Assembly (NCBI RefSeq): GCF_050587525.1
Contig: NZ_JBOBFT010000019.1
Coordinates: 14,855-78,854, forward strand
DNA length: 64,000 nt
Direction of reading: 5' to 3'
From: Plantibacter sp050587525
Lineage (GTDB): Bacteria > Actinomycetota > Actinomycetes > Actinomycetales > Microbacteriaceae
This document shows, one piece after another, positions 50,798 through 58,357 of the stretch. The number at the start of each line of letters is the position of its first letter. Position 1 is the stretch's first letter. The translations under genes and the position numbers were made by a program. A model generated the notes under the pieces. It did no database searches and was not told where the DNA came from. It was given only the letters and a program-made list of their open reading frames with translations.

Positions 50798-52271
50798 GGT
50801 GCATGTGACCGGGGGAACACGACGAGGCGGCGCCGGGCTGCGCGGTGCTGCGACTGGCCGCGCAGGGCTGGGCGGCGTCAGCGCCGACGAGCTCGGGCGG
50901 GAGCCGGCGGACCCCTCGCCCACTGGGACGGACGTGCACGCAGACCGGACGCCGCCCGCCTCGCTTCCCGCCCAGCGCACCAGACGCGTGATCGGCATCG
51001 TCGACTCCGACTCCTTCGTCAAGTGGGGCGCGACAACCCTCGACTCCGCCCCGGCCGAGTGGGAAATCGAGCTGCTCCTGCTCGAGACCGACGTCTCCGC
51101 GACCGACCGGCAGGTCGACATCGCCCTGCTCCATACGAGGTTCCGCGCTGACGCCGTCGACCGTTTGACCTTCCCCGAGCTGATCGGGCGAGTGGGCGAG
51201 CGGGCGCCTGACGCCGTCTTCGTCGCGACCCGCGGTCCCGTCGCCGAAGTGCTCATCGCGGCGATCGCGGACCTCGGGCCGGGCCGACCTGTCATCCTGA
51301 CGGGCCTACCGGGCATCTCGATCCCGCCGAAATGGAAGGGCCTCTTCTACCGGGCCCAGGCGGACGTGTTCGTCCTCCACAGCCACCGTGAAGTGTCCGG
51401 CTACCGTCGCCTCGCTCGTGAGCACGGGCTCGAACCGGCGTTCGCGCTCGCGCGTCTGCCCTTCCTCGACGCCGCAGCGCTCACCTCCGCCGAACGCGGA
51501 CACCTACCCGGGCACGGACCCGGCGACGCCGAAGCGCGGCCGGCGGACGTTCCCCCGGCGCCCCGCACTCGCGTCGTGTTCGCCACTCAGGCGACGGTTC
51601 CACCCGAACGCGGCGACCGACTCCGGATCCTCCTCTGGCTGCGAGCCCTCGCCATCCGTCGCCCCGATCTCGACGTCGTCGTGAAAGTCCGCGGGCTCGC
51701 AGGAGACCCCCAGACCCACCACGAGCACTTCCCGTACGACGAGCTGCTCTCCGAGGCGCTTCAGAAGCCGCTGCCCACCAACCTGCGCGTCGCCACCGGG
51801 TCGATGGCCGTGCACCTCGCCCTCTCGGTCGGGCTCGTCACCGTCGGCTCCACGGCCGCCATCGAAGCGCTCGCCGCGGGTGTACCCGTCATCGTGCTCG
51901 ACGACTTCGGCGTCGACGACGACCTCATCAACACCGTATTCACGGGGAGTGGACTCCTCGCATCGCACACCGATCTCATGAACGGCGTCTTCCACGAGCC
52001 CGAGCGGGAGTGGCTCGAACAGAACTACTTCCACCCGGACCGCGACGACGACTGGATCGAGCGGACGAACGATCTCCTCGACGATCTCGACCGCGGCACC
52101 CTCCCGGCCAGGCCACGCGCCAGGCAGAGTCGCGGCGGCGCGCTCAGGACGGGTTGGGAGCGCAAACGCGCGCTCGGCAGGTACGACACGAGCTGGCTGG
52201 GCCGGATCTCGTACCTCATCGGCAGGCCGATCCAACTCGCCAAGCAGCTGCTGCGCCGCCTCACGGCCTAA
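50790..52271 (+). CDS. DUF6716-type putative glycosyltransferase (polysialyltransferase-like)
   Basis: A protein of 493 residues; the start lies 8 nt inside neuB. The first ~65 residues are Gly/Ala-rich and may not all be translated. The conserved body starts at RVIGIVDSDSFVKWGATTLD and has VILTGLPGISIPPKWKGLFY, ADVFVLHSHREVSGYRRLA, VVFATQATVPPERGDRLRIL and GSTAAIEALAAGVPVIVLDD. This is a GT-B-like layout without a signal peptide. From memory, this family is found beside neuA and neuB in other actinobacteria; I infer transfer of the CMP-activated sugar to a surface glycan. No acceptor or exporter gene is in the window. Confidence 0.75.
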   Translation: MPEVHVTGGTRRGGAGLRGAATGRAGLGGVSADELGREPADPSPTGTDVHADRTPPASLPAQRTRRVIGIVDSDSFVKWGATTLDSAPAEWEIELLLLETDVSATDRQVDIALLHTRFRADAVDRLTFPELIGRVGERAPDAVFVATRGPVAEVLIAAIADLGPGRPVILTGLPGISIPPKWKGLFYRAQADVFVLHSHREVSGYRRLAREHGLEPAFALARLPFLDAAALTSAERGHLPGHGPGDAEARPADVPPAPRTRVVFATQATVPPERGDRLRILLWLRALAIRRPDLDVVVKVRGLAGDPQTHHEHFPYDELLSEALQKPLPTNLRVATGSMAVHLALSVGLVTVGSTAAIEALAAGVPVIVLDDFGVDDDLINTVFTGSGLLASHTDLMNGVFHEPEREWLEQNYFHPDRDDDWIERTNDLLDDLDRGTLPARPRARQSRGGALRTGWERKRALGRYDTSWLGRISYLIGRPIQLAKQLLRRLTA

Positions 52272-52304
52272 CCGCCCGTCCCGTCGATCGCCCGGCAACA
52301 CCGA

Positions 52305-52372
52305 CGAAACCTCCGTTTTCGTGCAAGAAGTGCCGACCAAAACGGGCGGATTGCACGAAAACGGAGGTTTCG
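52305..52372. repeat. Inverted-repeat element (family C), copy 2
   Basis: Perfect 22-bp arms at 52305-52326 and 52351-52372 with the same core CCTCCGTTTTCGTGCAA and again a 24-nt loop (both loops contain AAGTGCC). It lies between the convergent glycosyltransferase and ispG genes and could end transcription here. Confidence 0.9.
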
Positions 52373-52389
52373 GGCGGGCGGGGGTACGC

Positions 52390-53550
52390 CTAGTTGGCGC
52401 CGACCGTCACGACCGGGCTACCGGTGGAGGTGTCGTCGGCCGGCATCTCGGCCGCGAGGCGGTTGGCCTCGGCGATGAGCGTCGCGACGATCTCGCTCTC
52501 CGGAACGGTCTTGATGACCTCGCCCTTGACGAAGATCTGGCCTTTGCCGTTGCCGGACGCGACGCCGAGGTCGGCCTCACGGGCTTCACCCGGACCGTTG
52601 ACGACGCAGCCCATGACGGCGACGCGGAGCGGAACACTCATGCCCTCGAGGCCGTCGGTGACGTCGTTCGCGAGCTTGTAGACGTCCACCTGGGCCCGGC
52701 CGCAGCTCGGGCAGGAGACGATCTCGAGCTTGCGCTCACGGAGGTTGAGCGACTGCAGGATCTGCAGCCCCACCTTGACCTCCTCCGCCGGCGGTGCCGA
52801 CAGGGAGACGCGGATGGTGTCGCCGATGCCTTCGGAGAGGAGGATGCCGAACGCCGTCGCGCTCTTGATCGTGCCCTGGAACGACGGCCCGGCCTCGGTC
52901 ACACCGAGGTGCAGGGGCCAGTCGCCGCGCTCGGCGAGGAGGCGGTACGCCTTCACCATCACGATGGGGTCGTTGTGCTTCACGGAGATCTTGAAATCGT
53001 GGAAGTCGTGCTCCTCGAAGAGGCTCGCCTCCCAGACGGCGCTCTCGACGAGGGCTTCTGGCGTCGCCTTGCCGTACTTCTGGAGCAGTCGAGGGTCGAG
53101 CGATCCTGCGTTCACGCCGATGCGGATCGAGACGTCGGCGGCCTTCGCGCGCTTGGCGATCTCGGCGATCTGGTCGTCGAACTTGCGGATGTTGCCCGGG
53201 TTCACGCGGACCGCGGCACACCCGGCGTCGATCGCCGCGTAGACGTACGCGGGCTGGAAGTGGATGTCCGCGATGACGGGGATCTGGCTCTTCTTCGCGA
53301 TGATCGGCAGCGCCTCGGCGTCGTCACGACTCGGGACGGCGATCCGCACGATGTCGCAGCCCGAGGCCGTGAGTTCGGCGATCTGCTGGAGCGTCGCATT
53401 GATGTTCGTCGTGGGGGTCGTGGTCATCGACTGCACGCTCACGGGAGCGTCGCCTCCGACGAGGACTTTGCCCACCTTGATCTGGCGAGACTTCCGCCGC
53501 GGACTCAGGGTTTCGGGAACTTTGGGAAGACCCAGATTGATTGCTGCCAC
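52390..53550 (-). CDS. ispG: 4-hydroxy-3-methylbut-2-enyl-diphosphate synthase
   Basis: A protein of 386 residues, normal length. The TIM-barrel part starts with SVQSMTTTPTTNINATLQQI and VRIAVPSRDDAEALPIIAKK. The 4Fe-4S cysteines are in IVSCPSCGRAQVDV and VMGCVVNGPGEAREADLGVA. It performs the sixth step of the non-mevalonate isoprenoid pathway, one step in the pathway of dxr, which lies ~8 kb further on. The GTG start has TAAGCT 6 nt upstream. Confidence 0.96.
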   Translation of the reverse strand: MAAINLGLPKVPETLSPRRKSRQIKVGKVLVGGDAPVSVQSMTTTPTTNINATLQQIAELTASGCDIVRIAVPSRDDAEALPIIAKKSQIPVIADIHFQPAYVYAAIDAGCAAVRVNPGNIRKFDDQIAEIAKRAKAADVSIRIGVNAGSLDPRLLQKYGKATPEALVESAVWEASLFEEHDFHDFKISVKHNDPIVMVKAYRLLAERGDWPLHLGVTEAGPSFQGTIKSATAFGILLSEGIGDTIRVSLSAPPAEEVKVGLQILQSLNLRERKLEIVSCPSCGRAQVDVYKLANDVTDGLEGMSVPLRVAVMGCVVNGPGEAREADLGVASGNGKGQIFVKGEVIKTVPESEIVATLIAEANRLAAEMPADDTSTGSPVVTVGAN

Positions 53551-53556
53551 AGAGCT

Positions 53557-53562
53557 AGCTTA
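53557..53562 (-). promoter_or_regulatory. -10 box (leaderless) for ispG
   Basis: TAAGCT on the minus strand, 6 nt before GTG 53550. Confidence 0.45.
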
Positions 53563-53637
53563 CGCGCGCACCCGGGTGACGGCTCCCCGCGGCCTGAAAG
53601 GCTGCTGGGCACCGGGTGCGCGCGCGTTCCCGTCCGG

Positions 53638-54306
53638 TCAGCGCGGACCGTCCGACGTCGTCGCGAGCAACGCGTCGTCCAGCAGGAGTTCCGGCTGCGT
53701 GGCCGCGACGACGTCCTCGACGCTGACCCCGGGTGCCAGCTCGACGAGCCGCAGCCCTTCGGGCGTCACGTCGATGACGGCGAGATCGGTGATGATCCGG
53801 TCCACGACGCCCCGCCCCGTCAAGGGCAGAGAGCACTCGTCAAGGATCTTCGGGCTGCCGTCGCGCGCCACATGCTCCATGAGCACGATGACGGTCGCGG
53901 CACCGTGCACGAGGTCCATCGCTCCACCCGGGCCCTTCACCATCTTCCCCGGGATCATCCAGTTGGCGAGGTCGCCGGACGCGCTCACCTGCATCGCTCC
54001 GAGGATCGCCGCATCGATCTTGCCGCCGCGGATCATCGCGAAGCTCAGCGCGGAGTCGAAGAACGCGGCGCCGGGGAGCGTCGTCACGGTCTCCTTGCCG
54101 GCGTTGATGAGGTCGGGGTCGACGTACTCCTCCGTCGGGTATGGACCGACGCCGAGGATGCCGTTCTCCGATTGCAGGACGACCGTGACGCCTGCCGGGA
54201 CGTAGTTCGGGACGAGGGTCGGCAGGCCGATGCCGAGGTTCACGTAGGAGCCGTCGACGAGTTCCGCCGCGGCACGTGCCGCCATCTGTTCACGCGTGAG
54301 CGCCAT
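53638..54306 (-). CDS. 3-oxoacid CoA-transferase, subunit B
   Basis: A protein of 222 residues. The catalytic Glu lies in VVLQSENGILGVGPYP; other family motifs are SYVNLGIGLPTLVPNYVPAG, GGKIDAAILGAMQVSASGDL and GPGGAMDLVHGA. It transfers CoA between succinyl-CoA and a 3-oxoacid such as acetoacetate or 3-oxoadipate; the acid cannot be told from sequence. The start follows the subunit A stop by 2 nt. Confidence 0.92.
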   Translation of the reverse strand: MALTREQMAARAAAELVDGSYVNLGIGLPTLVPNYVPAGVTVVLQSENGILGVGPYPTEEYVDPDLINAGKETVTTLPGAAFFDSALSFAMIRGGKIDAAILGAMQVSASGDLANWMIPGKMVKGPGGAMDLVHGAATVIVLMEHVARDGSPKILDECSLPLTGRGVVDRIITDLAVIDVTPEGLRLVELAPGVSVEDVVAATQPELLLDDALLATTSDGPR

Positions 54307-54308
54307 GG

Positions 54309-55199
54309 TCAGTTCCCCTCCCTCGATGCCGAGGCCGGCGTCTGCTGCGCGCCCCTGCCCGCACGTGTCGCACGGGTCTCCTCAGCAGTGCCGAACGCGT
54401 CGGTCGCGTCGGTCACCTCCGCCGCGCGCACCGTGCGTCGCTCGATCCGTTTCTCGATGTCCGGCCCCACCTCCACGATGCGATGCACGAACACGCCGGG
54501 CAGGTGGACGGCGTCCGGGTCGATCTCCCCCGGTTCGACGAGCTCCTCGACCTGCGCGATGCAGATCCCGCCGGCCATCGCGGCGAGCGGCGAGAAGTTC
54601 CGCGCCGACTTGTCGAAGACGAGGTTGCCGAAGCGGTCGCCGCGTTTGGCATGGACGAGGGCATAGTCGGTCGTGATCGCCTCCTCGAGGACGAATCCGC
54701 GCTCATGGCCGCGGACCGCGAACTCCCGCACCTCCTTGACGGGCGAGGCGATTGCCACGCCTCCCGCACCGTCGTAGCGCCGTGGCAGGCCGCCCTCGGC
54801 GACCTGGGTGCCGACGCCCGTCTGCGTGAAGAACGCGGCGATGCCGGATCCTCCCGCCCGCAGCTTCTCCGCGAGCGTGCCCTGCGGGGTCAGCTCGACC
54901 TCGAGTTCGCCGGACAGGAACTGCCGCTCGAACTCCTTGTTCTCCCCCACATACGACGACGTCATCTTCCGGATGCGGCCCGCCGAGAGCAGGATCCCGA
55001 GCCCCCAGTCGTCCACACCACAGTTGTTGCTCACGATGGAGAGCTCTCGGGCCCCCAGTTCGTGCAGCGCCCTGATGAGCTCCATGGGATTGCCGCAGAG
55101 CCCGAAACCGCCCACGGCGATCGATGCTCCGCTCGGGATGTCGGCGATGGCCTCGTGAGCCGAGCCGACGGTCTTGTCGATGGTGATGCCACCGTTCAT
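54309..55199 (-). CDS. 3-oxoacid CoA-transferase, subunit A
   Basis: A protein of 296 residues, longer than the usual ~230-260 because of a ~45-residue Ala/Arg/Thr tail. Motifs are GASIAVGGFGLCGNPMELIR, LSIVSNNCGVDDWGLGILL, SSYVGENKEFERQFLSGELE and DYALVHAKRGDRFGNLVFDK. The ATG has AGGAGG 7 nt upstream, the best ribosome binding site of the window. Divergent from the thiolase gene. Confidence 0.92.
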   Translation of the reverse strand: MNGGITIDKTVGSAHEAIADIPSGASIAVGGFGLCGNPMELIRALHELGARELSIVSNNCGVDDWGLGILLSAGRIRKMTSSYVGENKEFERQFLSGELEVELTPQGTLAEKLRAGGSGIAAFFTQTGVGTQVAEGGLPRRYDGAGGVAIASPVKEVREFAVRGHERGFVLEEAITTDYALVHAKRGDRFGNLVFDKSARNFSPLAAMAGGICIAQVEELVEPGEIDPDAVHLPGVFVHRIVEVGPDIEKRIERRTVRAAEVTDATDAFGTAEETRATRAGRGAQQTPASASREGN

Positions 55200-55312
55200 G
55201 CCGTTCCTCCTTGCACCCGGACGGCGTCGTCCGGTGTGCACCAACCGTCTCCCGAACGCCCCGGCGCGTCAAGGGCGGCGGTGTCCGACATCGTCGATCC
55301 GGCCGCCACGGA

Positions 55313-55329
55313 TTGGTCGAATCGTCCAA
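55313..55329. promoter_or_regulatory. Imperfect palindrome between CoA-transferase and thiolase genes
   Basis: TTGGTCGAATCGTCCAA fits TTGG-N-CGA-N-TCG-N-CCAA. It lies centrally in the 259-nt divergent gap and could serve both operons. Confidence 0.45.
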
Positions 55330-55458
55330 CCACCGCGTCGGATTCGTATGCGAAGCTGGAGGGACATCGGGCGCCACGAGCCGCCCGAGGAACCTGATCG
55401 AGCCACGGGTCGCACGAACGGTCCGGCGGCGCGACCGCCGAGACGATGGAGTCGCCAC

Positions 55459-56763
55459 ATGAACCCGACAACCGCCACACACGCATCGACCGCGGGAGCG
55501 TCCGCCAACGACCCCGCCTCTGCCGGCCCGGGCGCCTCGTCCGCCGCCCGGCCGACCGACGTCGTCATCCTGAGCGGTGCCCGCACCCCGCAGGGCCGCC
55601 TCCTCGGGCAGCTCGCCGCGTTCTCCGCCGTCGAGCTCGGGACCTTCGCCGCGCGCGCCGCGATCGAGCGGGCCGGCGTGGCGCCGGAGCAGATCGAGCA
55701 CGTCGTCATCGGCCAGGTCCTCCAGGCGGGCGCCGGGCAGAACCCGGCCCTGCAGACCGGCCGCGCAGCAGGCGTGCCGTGGGGCGTCCCCGCCGTCACG
55801 ATCAACAAGGTGTGCCTGTCCGGCATCCAGTCGATCATCGACGGCGCGCGGCTCATCCGCACAGGCGAAGCGTCCGTTGTGCTCGCGGGCGGCCAGGAGT
55901 CGATGACGAACGCCCCGCATCTGCTTCCGGGGGCACGCGGTGGATACAAGTACGGGTCCCGCGAGGTCCTCGACCACGCCGCGTTCGACGGCCTGACCGA
56001 CGCGTACGACCACGACTCGATGGGGGTCAGCACCGAGCGGCACAACGGTGCGCTCGGCATCGACCGGCTCGCGCAGGACGAGGTCGCGCTCGCATCGCAC
56101 CTGCGTGCCGCCGCAGCCCAGGCCGACGGGCGCTTCGATGCGGAGATCGTGCCGATCGAGGTCGTCGGCCGCCGCGGTACGACCGTCCTCTCCATCGACG
56201 AGGGCGTCCGTCCCGACTCGACGATCGACTCGCTCGGCTCGCTGCGACCGGCGTTCGCGAGCGAGGCCGACGGAGCGGGCACCGTGACGGCGGGCAACTC
56301 CTCACCGCTCAGCGACGGCGCCGCGATGGTCGTCCTCGCGAGCCGTGCATTCGCCGAGGAGCACGGCCTCGAATGGCTCGCCGTCGTGCGGAGCGCCGGT
56401 CAGGTGGCGGGGCCGGACAATTCATTGCACGCGCAGCCGTCGCGGGCGATCACCGCCGCACTCTCGCGAGAGGGCTGGACGGCCGATGGACTCGATCTCG
56501 TGGAGATCAACGAGGCGTTCGCCGCGGTCAGCGTGCACTCCACGCGCGAACTGGGCGTGTCGTCGGAGATCGTGAACGTCGACGGCGGCGCGATCGCCCT
56601 CGGTCATCCGATCGGCGCGTCCGGCACCCGTCTGGTGCTGCACGCCGCATTCGAGCTCGCCCGACGTGCAGGCGCGGGCGATGCCGGAGCCGGCGAACTC
56701 CGCGCGGCCGCCGCGTTGTGCGGCGGTGGTGGACAGGGCGACGCACTCCTGCTGTCCAGGTAG
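55459..56763 (+). CDS. Acetyl-CoA C-acyltransferase (thiolase)
   Basis: A protein of 434 residues; the first ~30 are disordered. The nucleophilic Cys lies in TINKVCLSGIQSI, LAGGQESMTNAPHLLPGAR follows, then EINEAFAAVSVHSTRELGV, GGAIALGHPIGASGTRLVLH with the catalytic His, and the second Cys in ALCGGGGQGDALLL (normally C-I-G-G-G; here one Gly replaces a hydrophobic residue). It splits or forms 3-ketoacyl-CoA and pairs functionally with the divergent CoA-transferase. ATG 55459 has GGAG 7-8 nt upstream. Confidence 0.92.
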   Translation: MNPTTATHASTAGASANDPASAGPGASSAARPTDVVILSGARTPQGRLLGQLAAFSAVELGTFAARAAIERAGVAPEQIEHVVIGQVLQAGAGQNPALQTGRAAGVPWGVPAVTINKVCLSGIQSIIDGARLIRTGEASVVLAGGQESMTNAPHLLPGARGGYKYGSREVLDHAAFDGLTDAYDHDSMGVSTERHNGALGIDRLAQDEVALASHLRAAAAQADGRFDAEIVPIEVVGRRGTTVLSIDEGVRPDSTIDSLGSLRPAFASEADGAGTVTAGNSSPLSDGAAMVVLASRAFAEEHGLEWLAVVRSAGQVAGPDNSLHAQPSRAITAALSREGWTADGLDLVEINEAFAAVSVHSTRELGVSSEIVNVDGGAIALGHPIGASGTRLVLHAAFELARRAGAGDAGAGELRAAAALCGGGGQGDALLLSR

Positions 56764-56774
56764 CGTCACACCAA

Positions 56775-56872
56775 CGCCCTTCGACAGGCTCAGGGACCGG
56801 CCCGGCCCGCTGAGCCGCACCCCGGTCGCTGAGCTTGTCGAAGCGCCCCGGTCGCTGAGCCTGTCGAAGTGC
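56775..56872. repeat. Three REP-like repeats after the thiolase gene
   Basis: CCCTTCGACAGGCTCAGGGA (56777) is followed by two opposite copies, CTGAGCTTGTCGAAG (about 56828) and CTGAGCCTGTCGAAG (about 56854). Confidence 0.88.
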
Positions 56873-56883
56873 GGACACGCGAA

Positions 56884-56925
56884 ACGCCCGCCACCCGGGT
56901 GCATGAGCATCGGAGCGGCGGGCGT
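56884..56925. terminator. Hairpin between convergent thiolase and SHOCT genes
   Basis: ACGCCCGCC (56884-56892) pairs with GGCGGGCGT (56917-56925). Confidence 0.65.
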
Positions 56926-56947
56926 CATCGGTCTCGGACGGCCTCCG

Positions 56948-57310
56948 TCAGCGCGTGGGCGGCGCAGGAGGCGTCGGGTTGTTGGTCCGGAGCACTTCGA
57001 GGCGTGCCCGGTAGTCGATCTCGTCGATGTCGCCTCGGGCGAACCGTTCGGCGAGCGTCTGTTCGGCGCTTTGGACGGCCTGGTTCTGACGCCACGCCCA
57101 CGGCGGGCCGTAGCCGCCCATGGCCTGGTGGCCTTCCCAGGCGCGTCGACGCCAGCGACGACCGAAGATCGAGGCGAGAACGACGATCACGACGAACCAG
57201 AACAGCGGGATGAGCAGGAACAGCCACCAGCCGCCCCCACCCCACGGGCCGTGCCATCCGGGGTGCATCGCGACGGCGCTGAGCGCACTGGCTGCGGTGA
57301 GCGAGAACAT
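56948..57310 (-). CDS. Small membrane protein with C-terminal SHOCT domain
   Basis: A protein of 120 residues. A His/Trp/Gly-rich segment (AMHPGWHGPWGGGGWW) leads into one helix near 30-51 (FLLIPLFWFVVIVVLASIFG), then a basic stretch. The C-terminal SHOCT motif is QTLAERFARGDIDEIDYRAR. The start at ATG 57310 has GGAG 8 nt upstream; an in-frame ATG at 57412 lacks support. A site matching the one in front of the kinase operon lies upstream (57460-57475), so it is probably a target of that two-component system. Confidence 0.82.
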   Translation of the reverse strand: MFSLTAASALSAVAMHPGWHGPWGGGGWWLFLLIPLFWFVVIVVLASIFGRRWRRRAWEGHQAMGGYGPPWAWRQNQAVQSAEQTLAERFARGDIDEIDYRARLEVLRTNNPTPPAPPTR

Positions 57311-57459
57311 GGGAACTCTCCATTTCGATGTCGGCGGATCGAGCGGCCGGTCTGTTTCGGTGATCGAAGGGTTCGAATCCGTGACCGGTTGCTGATCCAG
57401 TGCTTCAAGCATCGGTTCGCCAGCCGTTCAGCACGTCTGCCCCACGGACGAATCCGGTG

Positions 57460-57475
57460 TACTCCCCCGGGAGCA
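57460..57475. promoter_or_regulatory. Candidate response-regulator site, copy 1
   Basis: TACTCCC-CC-GGGAGCA, one mismatch to a perfect inverted repeat. It ends 46 nt before a GATGCT -10 candidate (57408-57413, minus strand) for the SHOCT gene. Confidence 0.55.
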
Positions 57476-57480
57476 GGCTT

Positions 57481-57502
57481 CGCCCTACCAACTGGTAGGG
57501 CG
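57481..57502. promoter_or_regulatory. Perfect palindrome upstream of the SHOCT gene
   Basis: CGCCCTACCA and TGGTAGGGCG, 10-bp arms with a 2-nt spacer; a second operator or a small hairpin. Confidence 0.5.
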
Positions 57503-57548
57503 ACCGACCGCGCCGATCGCCGAGCCGCGGCGACGCACGACGAACCCG

Positions 57549-57662
57549 GTCCCTGAGCCGCGGCGACCGCGCGACGAACCCGGTCCCTGAGCCTGTCGAA
57601 GGGCACCCAGTACCGCACCCACTTCGACAAGCTCAGTGACCGGGGCCCAGCTCAGTGACCGG
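57549..57662. repeat. REP-like repeats between the response regulator and SHOCT genes
   Basis: CCCTGAGCCTGTCGAAGGGC (57584) and the inverse CTTCGACAAGCTCAGTGACC (57622), with partial copies at 57551 and 57648. Together with the two palindromes they account for most of the 57311-57670 gap. Confidence 0.85.
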
Positions 57663-57670
57663 GATCGGCC

Positions 57671-58357
57671 TCAGCCGGCGGGCGGCGCCCCGTCGCCCTG
57701 CCAGCCCGGCGCCACGAGCCCGGACTCGTAGGCGATGACGACGAGCTGCACCCTGTCCCTGGCCGAGAGCTTCGACATGATGCGCGACACATGCGTCTTC
57801 GCCGTCAACGGGCTGACGTAGAGCTCACGACCGATCTCATCGTTCGTGAGTCCGCGCCCGACGAGCCCCAGCACTTCGCGCTCTCGATCGGTCAGCGCGC
57901 TGAGCGCCGCACGATCGACGGGATCCCGCAACGACCCGGCCACCCGCGAGAGCAGTCGCCGCGTCACCCCGGGCGACAGGAGCGCGTCGCCTGCGGCCAC
58001 GACGCGAACCGCCCGGATCAGCTCGGCCGGCTCCGTGTCCTTCACGAGGAACCCGCTCGCGCCGGCCCGGATCGCCTGCGCCACATACTCGTCGAGCTCG
58101 AACGTCGTCACGACGACGATCCGGGTTGGGGCGAGCGCCGGATCCGCCACGACCGTTTCGGTCGCCCACAGCCCGTCGCCGTCGGGCATTCGGATGTCCA
58201 TGAGCGCGACATCGGGCCGCTCGCGCCGGATCACGGCGACCGCTTCCGTCCCCGTCGCCGCCTCGCCGACGACCTCGATGTCCGGTTCGGAGTCGAGCAG
58301 GGCGCGGAACCCGCCTCGGATGAGTCCCTGATCATCGGCGAGCACCACGCGGATCAC
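57671..58357 (-). CDS. NarL/LuxR-family response regulator
   Basis: A protein of 228 residues. Receiver domain with phospho-acceptor Asp54 (DVALMDIRMPDGDG) and Lys in GFLVKDTEPAEL. The LuxR-type helix-turn-helix is LTDREREVLGLVGRGLTNDE followed by YVSPLTAKTHVSRIMSKL (about 155-205). The GTG start overlaps the kinase stop (GTGA). It probably binds the TACTCCC-N2-GGGAGTA sites at its own promoter and at the SHOCT gene. Confidence 0.93.
   Translation of the reverse strand: MIRVVLADDQGLIRGGFRALLDSEPDIEVVGEAATGTEAVAVIRRERPDVALMDIRMPDGDGLWATETVVADPALAPTRIVVVTTFELDEYVAQAIRAGASGFLVKDTEPAELIRAVRVVAAGDALLSPGVTRRLLSRVAGSLRDPVDRAALSALTDREREVLGLVGRGLTNDEIGRELYVSPLTAKTHVSRIMSKLSARDRVQLVVIAYESGLVAPGWQGDGAPPAG

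Noticed and set aside
53638..56763. 3-oxoadipate pathway (pcaI, pcaJ, pcaF) assignment for the CoA-transferase and thiolase
   Set aside because: Sequence motifs do not separate 3-oxoadipate from acetoacetate enzymes, and no other pca gene is present.
57371..57380. GTTCGAATCC, the T-arm signature of a tRNA
   Set aside because: The neighbouring bases do not pair into a T-stem and no acceptor or anticodon stem is found on either strand.
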